From Blepharisma japonicum (Eukaryota; Ciliophora; Heterotrichea; Heterotrichida; Blepharismidae), in NCBI GenBank assembly GCA_949751835.1, contig CATKHK010000030.1, positions 310,001 through 374,000 on the forward strand: DNA of 64,000 nucleotides. The letters are read 5' to 3'. A model generated the notes under the pieces. That model saw nothing but the letters and a program-made list of their open reading frames with translations. It made no database searches and was not told the origin of the DNA. Shown piece by piece: positions 53,137 through 64,000 of this stretch (the stretch's first letter is position 1; each line of letters starts with the position of its first letter). The position numbers and the translations under genes were made by a program.

Positions 53137-56100
53137 ATGGATTCGAAAGGACTCAGAGATGAAATAGAAATGAAAGGTACAATTGCTGATGTTAAAACTC
53201 CAGATTTCCATAATAGACCTAGCCAAATTCTCCAAAGCATGGTAAAAGAGAAAAACGAAACCAGTGATGACTTACAAAAAGCTTTTATGTACGTCTCCAG
53301 CCATCTTCCACGCACAATCGAAATGCCATTCCAAGGCAACTGCTTCCAAGCTAGCAAAAACTCCAAGTTTTTTGTTTTAGGGAGCAACAAAGGGAGATTG
53401 GCAGTGACTGATTCTAGAGAGGTAACCAAAGATATCAATATCGAAATTGGTATAAAATCACTTGTTCTTTACCATGATGATACCTTTGTCTTTGTCGGGC
53501 TTGTTGATAGCAATATCAAAAAATACCAGCTTTCAACGTTTGAGTTGGTAGATACATACGCTGGCCACCAAGGCAAAGTGACGAAACTCCTTTTATCGAG
53601 AAATGACTTATTTCTTTTCTCTGCTAGTGCAGACGGAACAATTAGAGAGTGGCCAACAAACTCGCCAAAAGAGGCAGTTTCTCGTGTTATATACAAACAT
53701 GACAATGAAATTATTGACTTTGATTTAAGCTACGATGGCGGGCATTTTGCAAGCTCTTCAAAAGATGATGGAGTGCTAAAAGTATATTCAGTGGCTCAAA
53801 ATAAAGATATTGCAGCAATCGTAAATGAGTACGGTGCAACATATTCTTGTGTTAAATTTTCACCTAAAAAAACCTATCTGGCTGCTGGAGATATGTACTC
53901 AAGAATAACTCTTTGGAGTTTCACAAATTTATCAGAACCCTTGAAGTCTCTTATAGGAAGTGAAGATAAAATAAGAGACTTGGCATTCACATATGATGAA
54001 AGTGCACTTGTTTCTGCAAGCAAAGACACTAATATAAGATTGTGGAGTCTTAATACTGCACATGATGAAATTGTTTTGACTCAGCATTCTGAATCAGTAA
54101 AAGGAGTAATCATTGGAGAAGGAGATCAGCAGATCTTTTCACTTGGAAAAGATTATAAGATTAGGATATGGAAAATACCTAGATTCAAACGTCATAGAAA
54201 ACTACTGGATCATACTGACACAATATGAAGGCTAAAGTTTTCAAAAAACAGCAACCGCCTTTATAGTAATTCTGATGATCAAAGGATCATTGTATGGGAG
54301 CATAGCACTGGTGAAAAAATTCAAGAATTATTTCACTACGTTGGAATGTTTGCTATGGCATTAACCAAAGATGAAAGTCATCTTATTTCTTGTACAGATG
54401 ATGGAAAAATCATTTTTTGAAATCTCGAAACATTTAAAAGAGATAAAGAAATTCCCATGGAAGAAGGAACAATTAGATCCTTAATTATGACGAGCAATTA
54501 TTTTATTACAGGGGATGAAGCTTTTCGTGTAGTTGTTTGGGACTTGAGATCTTACAATATTGTCCATATTTTTAGAAGCCATAGATCAGCTGTTTGGTCT
54601 TTGACTGACTATGAGCCTGACAACAAGCTTTATTCAGGAGATGACAAAGGCTCAATCATGATTCATGATATGACCTTCAATAAAACTGATCATGGAGAGC
54701 TTGAAGGCCATGGTGCAAGAGTTCAACGCTTGAAAATTAGCAGAAATGGAGAAATCTTAATTTCAGGATCAAGAGATGGGATTATAAAGATTTGAAGTGT
54801 CAAGATGAACAGCCTGCTCAGAACTATTGAATATCATACCGATGTCCTAAGGGAAATTTACTGCACAAAGGACCAAAAGTACTTTTTTGTCTGCTCTGAA
54901 GATAAGCAGATGTCGATTTTTGATATGAGAGAGTTCAGCTTAATTACATCGATATCCTTCAAGAAAAAGCTTATGGCCATGGCCTTTACAGAAGATGAAC
55001 TGACTATTGCGCTTGCTGAAGAATCCACTATTACACTGATTGAGAATCCAGTCTATATAGATAGAATTGGGTCCTCTGATGTTAGAGTTTATGGCCCTGG
55101 TAGTGATTATATGAACTTTTTAAGCTATTGCTCTCAGATCATGCTTAACCAAAGTCCTGATTACGATCCTCAAATGGATGCCTGAATTATTCAGCCATTT
55201 AGACTTAATGCTCTACATCTATACGCATATTTTAACCTCCCAAGACATTTAAAGCTTGGAATTAAAAATTTGGCACCATTTATTTCAACAAGGCATGGGG
55301 AAACCGCACTTTCTCTAAGTCTTAAGAAAAATTTTGGAAATTGCATTCAAGCCATTTTTAAAGTGTTTGATAAACGTGCTGAAAGAAACATCCATATTTT
55401 TAATTCTTTAGAAAATTCAGTTATTGACTTAAACAAAAAAGGATTTCCAGGATTAGATCGATTTTATAAAACCATTGTTATAAGATGAAACGATCAAGCA
55501 ATGCCCAAATTTTGCAAGCCCAGCAAAAGTTTGCCAAAAATAATTCAGTCTGATTTCATTATCCCTAAATGTGAGAATTTTATGAACCTTGCCCAATATA
55601 CAAAGGACGGGAAAGCAATTATGTTCTTGATTGCTTTGGTCAGAATAAATCTTACTATGGGTTCAAAAGAAAGCTTAGAGTTTTTGGATAGCTTAGGAGA
55701 ATGCCCTGAAACATCTATTTTCAACACCTATTTTATCAAAACAATTCTAAAAGAAAAATGAAAATGAATTTGCTGACTATTGTATATTCAAACAGCTCTA
55801 TATGTAGGATACTTAATCTCATTTGCCTGCTATACCAGTATGCATGACAACGAAGGCCGCTATTTGATTCCTCCTTTTGTGTTTAACCAAATTTTGACTG
55901 TCTACGAGATCTTCCAAATCTGGGTTGGAGGGATCTATTATTGGAAAACGTGGACTAACTATCTCGATATATCAAGACTCTTTTTATTTGATGCCTATTC
56001 ACTTACAGTTTGGACTACCACAATAGACAATGTTGAATACTTCGAAGCTGCCGTTATTGCTTTAACATGGTTCCGTGGGATTACTTATTTTAGGGTTTTC

Positions 56101-56712
56101 GAGCCTACCCGTTACTTGATTAATTTACTTTATGAAGTCATGTGGGACATGATCCCATTCTTATTTACGCTGTTCTACTCTACTACAGCGTTTGCCGTCA
56201 TTTATAGCGCAATGGTGACCGATACCCAAGACCTGACATTTTTCTCATGCATCACGACTGCATGAAGAATGAATATTGGAGACTTTTCAACTGACACTTA
56301 TGATTCTTATCTAACTTGGGGCTTCCACTGGTTCTTCACAGTCTTAAATCCAATCATTTTGATAAACTTGCTAATATCGCTTATGGGCACTACGTTTGGG
56401 AGGGTGCAAGAAAATAGAGACATTGCTGACAGTAAGGAGCTGATCAGTATGATTATTGAAGGGGAAACTTTATTATTCTGAAGGAGAAATCTAGGACAAA
56501 AAACATATTTACAGGTTTGTATGGAAGAAGGCAGCCTAGAGGACCAAAATGTAGAAGATGAGGTCAGAAAATTAAAGAGAATCAAGCTCAAGCTTGATGA
56601 TATGGCCAAAGAAGCTGATAAGAACGAAGAAGAAAATATAGCAATGATTGATAGAATCAATTATGCCGTTTATGATCTCAAAAATAGAATCAATTATGGA
56701 AGCGATCAATAG
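53137..56712 (+). CDS. WD40-repeat protein fused to a TRP-like cation channel, 1191 aa
   Basis: Ten TGA codons read as Trp keep a single frame (54226, 54418, 54793, 55183, 55486, 55759, 55765, 55774, 56263, 56479). Residues ~70-640 are WD40 repeats, probably two propellers (ITLWSFTN, IRLWSLNT, IRIWKIPR endings). A short ankyrin-like region (~690-740) follows. Six membrane segments span ~880-1110, with the pore region GDFSTD and a final segment LINLLISLMGTTFG, then a TRP-box-like helix. A coiled coil ends the protein. Calcium-permeable conduction is inferred. Confidence 0.93.
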
Positions 56713-56898
56713 CTAAGTCTTTTAATAATCAATAGATTATAATCTCGTGCCATTATTTTTACTTTATATATAAATTATTCGTAATAATTATTGTTAAATT
56801 ATAGTCAGTTTAGTTATAGAAAGACTCGCATATTGCTCACTCTAAGCCTTATATATTATATATCATAATGAAAAAAATTGAATATATTAATACAAATT

Positions 56899-57981
56899 AT
56901 GGGTGCTTGCAATTGTGTAGGTGAAAAGAAAGAGCAAGGGGGCGTTGATGTGGATCAAAAAGCGAACTCATTAACTAAAATCCAACAAAAAGCAGAGACA
57001 CTCCAGGATTCAGCTCAAGAATTTTCTTTATCTATCAACATTACAGCAAAACCTCCTTCATCTCAAATAATCCAAGTTCAGTCAGCAGTTCGAGGCTATA
57101 TTGCAAGAAAAGTATTTGCTTCCAAGTCCAAACAGCTTTCAAATGAGGCAATGGACTCTATGAACAACCATGAGCTCAATGATGTCCCAGAAAATTTATC
57201 AACGGAAGAGGCTCTTCAAGCAAAATTAAGGCTTGGCCCATATGAATTCGATAAAGCTCCTACTCCTGGTACCACTTGGCGCGGGCCCACCAAATTGCCA
57301 GACGGAGCCGTATATGAAGGGGAATGAAATTCTCGTGGAAAACCCCACGGAAAAGGTATAATGTATAGTACTGATGGAGGAATTATTGAAGGTAATTGAA
57401 GAAATGGGAAGCCTAATGGTCAGGCACGAAGAATTTTCCCTAATGGAGACGTTTATACTGGAGAATTTTATGAAGGAAAAATGCACGGAGAAGGAAAATT
57501 AGAAAGCAATAGTAAAAGTAGCTTTGAAGGTGGCTGGAAAGAAGACAAACAAGATGGATTTGGAATAGAGTCTTGGCCAGATGGTGCGAAATTTAAAGGT
57601 AATTACAAAGATGGGCTTAAAGAAGGAAAAGGCGTATTTGTGTGGGCTGATGGGAGTAGCTATGAAGGAGATTTTGTGGCTAGTAATATTGAAGGCAAAG
57701 GGAAGTATATTTGGAATAATGGAAGAGAGTATGAAGGAGACTGAAAAGATAATAAAATGCACGGGTATGGCATTTTCAGATGGAGTGATGGGAGACTTTA
57801 TGAAGGAGACTATAATATGGATAAAAAAGAAGGATTCGGAGTTTTTCATTGGCCTAATGGCAAAAAGTATGAAGGATTCTGGAAAGATGGAAAACAGCAT
57901 GGAGAGGGCACAATGTATAATGCGAAAGGAAAACCAAAAAAAGGAAATTGGAAAAATGGAAAGCCAGTCGAAAAAGAATAA
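56899..57981 (+). CDS. IQ-motif, multi-MORN protein, predicted myristoylated, 360 aa
   Basis: The first true ATG (56899) opens MGACNCVGE, a myristoylation and palmitoylation type start. An IQ motif lies at ~60-80 (IIQVQSAVRGYIARKVF). TGA codons, for example after GAVYEGE, are read as Trp in W-N-S-R-G. From ~130 to the end at least eight MORN repeats follow (YEGDYNMDKKEGFGVFHW and similar). Such proteins scaffold calcium and membrane signalling in cilia and the cortex. It follows the WD40-TRP channel gene on the same strand. Confidence 0.92.
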
Positions 57982-58032
57982 ATTTTCATTATTATCTGAA
58001 TTATCTCAGTCACAGTAATAATAATAATCAAT

Positions 58033-59151
58033 ATGGGGAAATTCTGGGTCTTTGTATTGGTTGCAGGAATTTTTATTGCTGTCATAAACAAACTCTGCAT
58101 AGAAGATCCTGTATATGAAAGTTATACTGAAGACTTACCCCAAGTGATCCTAGATTTGAAGGTTGGCAATGTTACAACAGAAGATGGCAAATTGGCTTAT
58201 TCTGGGTATTCGACCTCTCCAGTATTAAAGTGGGACCCTAGCATTTTTGAGCACAATTGGAGGTTTAAACAATGGGAATTCTATGGAATTTATGCAGATA
58301 ATATAACTTTAGCAGTTGCTACAGTAGACTTAGGATATGTGAAAAATGTGTTCATCACCATTTACGAAAAGGGTAAGGATCCTATTACTATTGAAGAAAT
58401 AATTCCTTGGTGGGTGCCATCTAATATGACTCAGGAATCTCTGAAAGGGACAACTCGATTCAATACTACAAATTTCTTTATGTTTTTCCATAACAATGGA
58501 AAAGATATGAAAACTGTGGTAGCCAACTATAAGAAGACTGAAATTGATATTAACCTGATTTTTGTTAAAGGAAAGCATCAAGAAGGAATGGTATATTTAG
58601 GTCCGATGAACGATGATGGCTCAAAATTCTTTTATTCCCATAAGCAATATAATTATTTAGTAGATGGCTACCTAACTTTTAACGGAAAAACTCACATTTT
58701 CAGCAAGCAGCTTGGTGTCATGGATTGGGGAAGAGGAATTTGGCCTTATCATAGCAGATGGATTTGGGGATCAGGTCTAGGCATTCACAAAGGTGTTTAT
58801 TTAGGCCTCAATATAGGAGAATTGCCAGGTAAGAACCATTATGCAACAGATGATTGCTTATTTGCAAATGAAACAGTTATAAAAATAGGTGTTGTCAATA
58901 CCCACCATCCTAAAAATCTTCTAGATCCATGGGTCTTAACTACAGTCAACCACAAGCCTCATCCAAATTATGCATTTATGAATGTTACTTTCTATCCAGA
59001 AAAGGTCTTTGAGAAGTCTTTTTCAGTTTGGATTATCAAATCTGACCTAAAACAACTATTTGGGACCTATAAAGGGATTGTAAAGACTACTGAATATGAA
59101 GTAGAAGTAGTAGTCAGAGGACTTATGGAAGTTCATCATGCTAGATGGTAA
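58033..59151 (+). CDS. DUF2804 family protein, 372 aa
   Basis: A hydrophobic start (FWVFVLVAGIFIAVINKL) is a signal peptide or anchor. The body matches DUF2804: FKQWEFYGIYADNITLAVAT, then KQLGVMDWGRGIWPYHSRW and WIWGSGLG. Multiple N-x-S/T sites suggest a lumenal or secreted location. DUF2804 may bind lipids or be an enzyme; the function is unknown. There is no TGA codon. Confidence 0.88.
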   Translation: MGKFWVFVLVAGIFIAVINKLCIEDPVYESYTEDLPQVILDLKVGNVTTEDGKLAYSGYSTSPVLKWDPSIFEHNWRFKQWEFYGIYADNITLAVATVDLGYVKNVFITIYEKGKDPITIEEIIPWWVPSNMTQESLKGTTRFNTTNFFMFFHNNGKDMKTVVANYKKTEIDINLIFVKGKHQEGMVYLGPMNDDGSKFFYSHKQYNYLVDGYLTFNGKTHIFSKQLGVMDWGRGIWPYHSRWIWGSGLGIHKGVYLGLNIGELPGKNHYATDDCLFANETVIKIGVVNTHHPKNLLDPWVLTTVNHKPHPNYAFMNVTFYPEKVFEKSFSVWIIKSDLKQLFGTYKGIVKTTEYEVEVVVRGLMEVHHARW

Positions 59152-59178
59152 CTAAAAAAATTAAAAAATAAAATAATT

Positions 59179-60522
59179 ATGTCTGAAATAAACAAAAAAA
59201 CTCAGCCAATTGAACCTTTTAGAGGAAACTCTTTGCAATTTCTCCCCAAGCCTATTACGCTGAGAAAGAAATCAACTGACAAGGCAAGGATTATTTTTAC
59301 ACAACACTTAGAGTCATCGAAGGGAGATTGGAATGTGCCGATTGATGAAAATCTCAAAATCGAGCTGGATGTCCCACAAGCCAGAAGAGTAAGTATAGAT
59401 TGCACTCCACCTCAAAAAGAGACTCCAAGAAATAGTAGTTTCAATAAAGCATTTTCTCCAGAAAAACCCAATACAAAAGGGGTCCGATATTTAGTACCAG
59501 CACTTGGAGATTCTCATTCGATTAATGATGACGAAAGCGAAGTTGAACTTGGCATTTTGTGCATTAATTGTCAAGAAATGGTCCCTGAAAGTCAGATAGA
59601 AAGTCACTCAGCTAGCTGTATCAGTATCACAGAAGCAGTTTCGAGGGCTGATACTTTAGGAGACCTTGAAAGTCTTAAGCTGAGAATAGAAAAAATGGAT
59701 GAGTTTTTAGAGAATAAAGATAAAGAAACTATTTATAGACCTTCTGAAAGAAATATTTTTGCAGTGCTAAAACGCCTTTGTAAAAAATTACTAGACAGTA
59801 ATATTGCGAATAACAAAGATTCAAGCTCAGAAGTCATGAAATTAATCAAATCTATGCTTGAAAATTTTAAAGGCTCCTTATCTTTACGAATTTACAGTGA
59901 AAGGCTTCTGACAATCTCAAAAGATCAAATTGATGCTTTAGATAAAATTGAGAAAATTGACATAGAAGCCAAAATGAAAGAAGTTGAACAACTGAAAGCA
60001 CAAGTACAAATTTTCAAAGAAAGAGCTGAAACAATACAAAGGACTATTTTAAAAACTAACCCTACAGGATTAAAGCTCGATTTTGGGCAGCTTGAAGAAG
60101 TAAATAGTGATTTCAGCAGCGGAAAAACTTTAAGCTCATCTAAATCATTTAGGTCGCTTGCAAGTGATGAGAGAAAATCAGAAATTGATTTGCAACCGGA
60201 TTTTAACGACGCAGAAAATCTTGATTTTCCAATAGGAAATTCTCAAGAAGAGCTGCAAAAATATTTTTATTCACAATGTCTAGCTTTAAAACTGAAATAC
60301 AATTCTAGAGAGCTGGTTAAACTGATACCAACTTCAAAACTCTATGAAAAAGCACTTGAAGAAAGCATCCCTGTTGAAGATTGAATAAATTTTATTGATG
60401 AAGAACTTAAACATCCTGATAGATGGGTAAGAAAGCAGTCAAAAAGATCAAGGAGATCCCAACCGACGAATGGAAATAAAAAATTCCTGTCATTTGAAAC
60501 TATTGCTGAGGAAGATGTATAA
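59179..60522 (+). CDS. Coiled-coil protein with small zinc-finger-like motif, 447 aa
   Basis: It starts 27 bp after the previous stop. One TGA (60382-60384) is read as Trp, extending the frame to TAA 60522. Near residue 128 a C-x2-C ... H-x3-C motif resembles a UBZ/C2HC finger. Residues ~155-300 are coiled coil. The C-terminal part has an acidic region and a basic RSRRSQP tail. No family is recognised; a cytoskeletal or adaptor role is a guess. Confidence 0.78.
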
Positions 60523-60677
60523 ACTATTTTATATTAGAAAATAATTGCAAAATAATATATTTAAACACAATTTTAGCTTTAATCTTTTGTTTTATGCATA
60601 CAACAGTCTTATTTAAAGATAAATTCAAATCCACATAGAAAAAGTGATTTTAAATAAATTGCTTAAATAATTGTGGG

Positions 60678-61076
60678 TTATGGCTCTTTAAACATTTGTT
60701 CCATGACTGGCTTGTAATATTTTATATATAATTGATCATTCAATTGGAGAAATCTTTGTGTAGGAGAAGTCTCTACTGCATATGCGAATGGCCCAAATAA
60801 AAGTATTATTCTGAATAAAACTCGGGTGCTAGAAGGATAAGCTGAAATCCTAGATCTTCATGTCGCAGCTGAAAGAAAAACCCCAATCACACCACTAAGT
60901 GCAAGTCTCATTTGATTACGATATAGTTCATCAGCAAACAATTTTGCATCTTCCTCGGTCATGAAATACTTATAATCACGCTGCATCCTTCTCATTACTT
61001 GTGGTTGAGTCACTGCTTTCTGTCGTAGCCTTTTCTCATATTCATCTAGTTTTTGAAGCTTATCCAAAGATGCCAT
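60678..61076 (-). CDS. Small membrane protein, possibly mitochondrial, 132 aa
   Basis: The TGA at 60858-60860 is read as Trp. A charged helical N-terminus (DKLQKLDEYEKRLRQKA) precedes two hydrophobic segments, ~58-72 (LALSGVIGVFLSAAT) and ~85-102 (LFRIILLFGPFAYAV). Size and order match the other small membrane proteins in this window. No family is recognised. Confidence 0.75.
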
Positions 61077-61310
61077 TCTTTTTATTCTTAATAATTTCCC
61101 AATTTAAATAAGAGAGATTTATGGAATCTAACTAATTTATAATTGATTATTTGTAATATTAGTCTGATTATTGTCAAAAATGCATTATTAAAAAAATTAT
61201 AATCTGACATCCTGATTCATCCTATTCCTAGATCGCTAAAAACAATTATTTCTTCTAATTTAATTACATAATTAAATTCTCCCCAACGTTCATAGCTGAT
61301 TATAAAATAA

Positions 61311-61934
<624 letters not shown>

Positions 61935-62051
61935 TTGAGTTTTAATATGGATAATTATTAAATCGCCGTTATAATTCTCACACCAGAATCATATTTTTTC
62001 TCTATGGAAATGGATAATGATGAAGAATTTTTTAAATAGGATTTTTAAGCA

Positions 62052-62964
62052 TTATTTTGCTGTATATTTCAAAAATACTGTATGCAATATACTGGATATG
62101 AGGCTGTAATTTCTAGTGTGTATCGGGATATCCAATGATAATAGCTTTCAAATGTCATCTTCAGTTGTTTAAGAGTTAGCAAATCTCCTAGGCCTATAGA
62201 TTTTCAGTCAACTCAAGCCCACAAAATATTTTGTGTTTACAAAGGATGTGACTATTTTTTCTAAAATTTCTGCTTTATTATTTATCAAGTGTCTTATGTT
62301 CATTTTCTGGATTTATTCTATTTGAGTTTTCTGCAACCTATGACTGATTCTAAATCTTTTTTATTTTGATTTGTTAGTGTGTGTAATCTATTAGTTCTTG
62401 AAGACTCATGCCATTTTTAGGCTATCTAATATAGCTAGTGCAATTTTGGATATATTGTGCAGACCATGAACGCTTCTTAAGTACAATCTTATGCCAGCTG
62501 GCTTAGTTTTGGGATGGTTCTTTGAGGAAAATTCATGAAATCGCTTAATTTTCGCTGAAATTGAAGTATCAGGATCTTAGCTGTAGTCAGTTTTATATAC
62601 TTTATTTTGTGATTTTAATTGAGCATTATTTCCAAATTGGCTAATCTGCTAAAATCTTTGCATAAACATAGCCTTCATGACTAGGAATTGGAGAATTATT
62701 TTCTAAAAAATCCAATCAAAGTGAGGTTTTGTTTCTTAAAGTGCAGTCTCTAACTGCAAAAAGAATCTGTTTGGAATGGAAAAGATGTTTAATTTCCTTA
62801 CTGTGATTTTATTTCCTTGTAAGATTTACTGTGTAAAAATAAAGCTCTTTTTGTCTTCATCTTGAAGAGTATGATTGTATCATTGCCACTTTGGCATAAT
62901 CTCACTTTTCTTTAAAAAATAATATAAATTTTTTGGTAGAAATTGATGAATAAGCAAATAATAA
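62052..62964 (-). pseudogene. Decayed protein gene, unrecognised family
   Basis: With TGA as Trp, three blocks of 85-107 codons each contain only a single in-frame TAA, far fewer than AT-rich DNA would give by chance, but they lie in two frames: 62644-62964, 62394-62648 and 62055-62312. Protein-like text includes WDYAKVAMIQSYSSRWRQKE, FAVRDCTLRNKTSLWLDFLE and KIALAILDSLKMAW. No start, stop or known domain was recognised, and standard 15/16-nt introns do not repair the changes. It is best read as a broken host gene with at least two frame changes and a handful of stops. Confidence 0.55.
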
Positions 62965-63083
62965 TTACAAAAAATAGAGTTTATTCCCAACAACTATAAC
63001 AACTATGGGATAAGTATTGATTAAAAGTTAGCCTTTATTGTATGATTATCAAGAAAACCAATATGATTATATTTAGATTGGAA

Positions 63084-63359
63084 TTACTTAGCTGATGATT
63101 TTTTCTTTTCAATAATTCCTTTAAGGTGATCTGATATGTCATTTACACATCTGTCCAATTGAGCTGGAGCCATGTCGCACCGCTTTCTTTCATCTTCAGT
63201 TTTTATTTGGCCTTTTCTTCCGAGACATCTCTGAACAGCACAGCAGAATGGTTTGCACCATTTCTCTGCTTCAACTCTGATTTTTTCTTCATTCCACGTT
63301 ACTCTGACTGTTGCCTCAGGAATAGGAAGAATTCTATTTAATTGCTTCTCATAATCCAT
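63084..63359 (-). CDS. Twin CX9C (CHCH-type) protein, 91 aa
   Basis: Two C-x9-C pairs are visible, CKPFCCAVQRC and CDMAPAQLDRC, separated by a charged loop. This twin CX9C helical hairpin is typical of mitochondrial intermembrane-space proteins imported by Mia40 (for example CMC1, COX6B or complex I subunits). An extra CC pair inside the first helix is unusual. The exact partner complex cannot be read from sequence. Confidence 0.85.
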   Translation of the reverse strand: MDYEKQLNRILPIPEATVRVTWNEEKIRVEAEKWCKPFCCAVQRCLGRKGQIKTEDERKRCDMAPAQLDRCVNDISDHLKGIIEKKKSSAK

Positions 63360-64000
63360 CTTGAAAATTATAATGATATTTCATATGAGTTTTCTTAGTC
63401 GTTGGTTTGTGAATTAAGCTAAGCTTGCATCCTAAAGCGTAAATTTCAAAACGAAATTACGCAAGTTTGGACTATTAAATGAGAAAATTTTATATCTTTT
63501 AAAAATAATCTCATTTAAGCAAAACCATTTGCTGGCTAACTAAGGAGATCTTAATAATAAAAATGATGAATTTTATAGGATGTGCTAAATTTGCAGACAG
63601 ATTTGAATGCTATTCCTATAAAAATGCATTATCCTCATAAAAATATTAAGTTTAATATTAATGAGTAGTTATTAAAATCTATATAATTAAAGTTATGATG
63701 CAATAACAGTATATATTTTATTGGCTTATTTATCATAAATTTTATGCACTTATTATAAAGTTAGCAATTAAATATGCTTGAATCATATGTTATTCTAGAG
63801 CTTGTCTAGTGGTAAATAGCATTAAAATTAGATAAAGTAGCATTTATTTTTAATCGTATTTCAATAAATTTAAATGCATCTTATTTTATCACTCTCATAA
63901 TTCTTTTAATCAGCAATATCAAACATTAGCAATTATTTCATTATTATTTTTTACTTAATTTCATGCAAGTTATAAAAATGGCACATTCCAGCAGAAATTG
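63360..64000. other. Intergenic to window edge, nothing recognised
   Basis: Very AT-rich. No coding-like run, tRNA or telomeric repeat was seen. Confidence 0.6.

Noticed and set aside
62052-62964. A gene using all three stops as sense codons (TAA/TAG as Gln)
   Set aside because: Reading TAA and TAG as Gln makes every frame open, so it proves nothing; the protein-like blocks still need frame changes, and all other genes here stop at TAA or TAG.

Overview
The window is nuclear DNA of a ciliate, most likely a heterotrich close to Blepharisma (macronuclear type). Three observations made directly in the sequence support this. (1) About half of the genes stay in frame only if TGA is read as tryptophan, while TAA and TAG are the only stops; the clearest case is a Rab2 GTPase whose conserved tryptophan is a TGA at 61608-61610. 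(2) Eight introns interrupt the genes; seven are exactly 15 nt and one is 16 nt, all GT...AG. (3) The DNA is AT-rich and gene-dense: 44 protein genes in 64 kb, many separated by only tens of bases. Stentor shares the 15-nt introns but uses the standard code, so Blepharisma fits best; the species is an inference. Layout: 1-6.4 kb holds two unrecognised proteins, phosphoserine aminotransferase, an RPAP3-like TPR co-chaperone and a MORN protein. 6.4-15.8 kb holds a five-membrane-segment/DUF229 sulfatase-fold protein, a C2H2 protein, an EF-hand protein, a small membrane protein, a pyruvate dehydrogenase E2-type protein, a DECD-variant DEAD-box helicase and a nucleoplasmin-like RGG protein. 15.8-24.9 kb holds a Cys-rich surface protein, a zinc-binding/F-box-like protein, small membrane proteins, a cilium-type TF-x-P motif protein, a predicted myristoylated protein and two Myb genes. 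24.9-37.7 kb holds a coiled-coil protein, a membrane RING ligase, a kelch-like protein, a PROPPIN (WIPI3/4 type), importin alpha, a helical organelle-type protein and a 1449-residue IQ protein. 37.7-39.1 kb has no clear gene but holds coding-like scraps. 39.1-52 kb holds a multi-PHD reader, SFT2, a voltage-sensor/nucleotide-cyclase fusion, an alpha/beta hydrolase, an Unkempt-like CCCH-RING protein, an F-BAR-like protein and a cytosolic carboxypeptidase (tubulin deglutamylase family). 53.1-64 kb holds a WD40-TRP-like channel fusion, an IQ-MORN protein, a DUF2804 protein, a coiled-coil protein, Rab2, a decayed gene and a twin CX9C protein. The genes do not form operons. Several point to ciliary and membrane signalling (cyclase fusion, WD40 channel, carboxypeptidase, MORN and EF-hand proteins), several to mitochondria (E2, twin CX9C, small membrane proteins), and the rest are housekeeping or regulatory. 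No tRNA, rRNA, CRISPR array or telomere repeat was seen. Standard-code gene finding would split about half of these genes at TGA.
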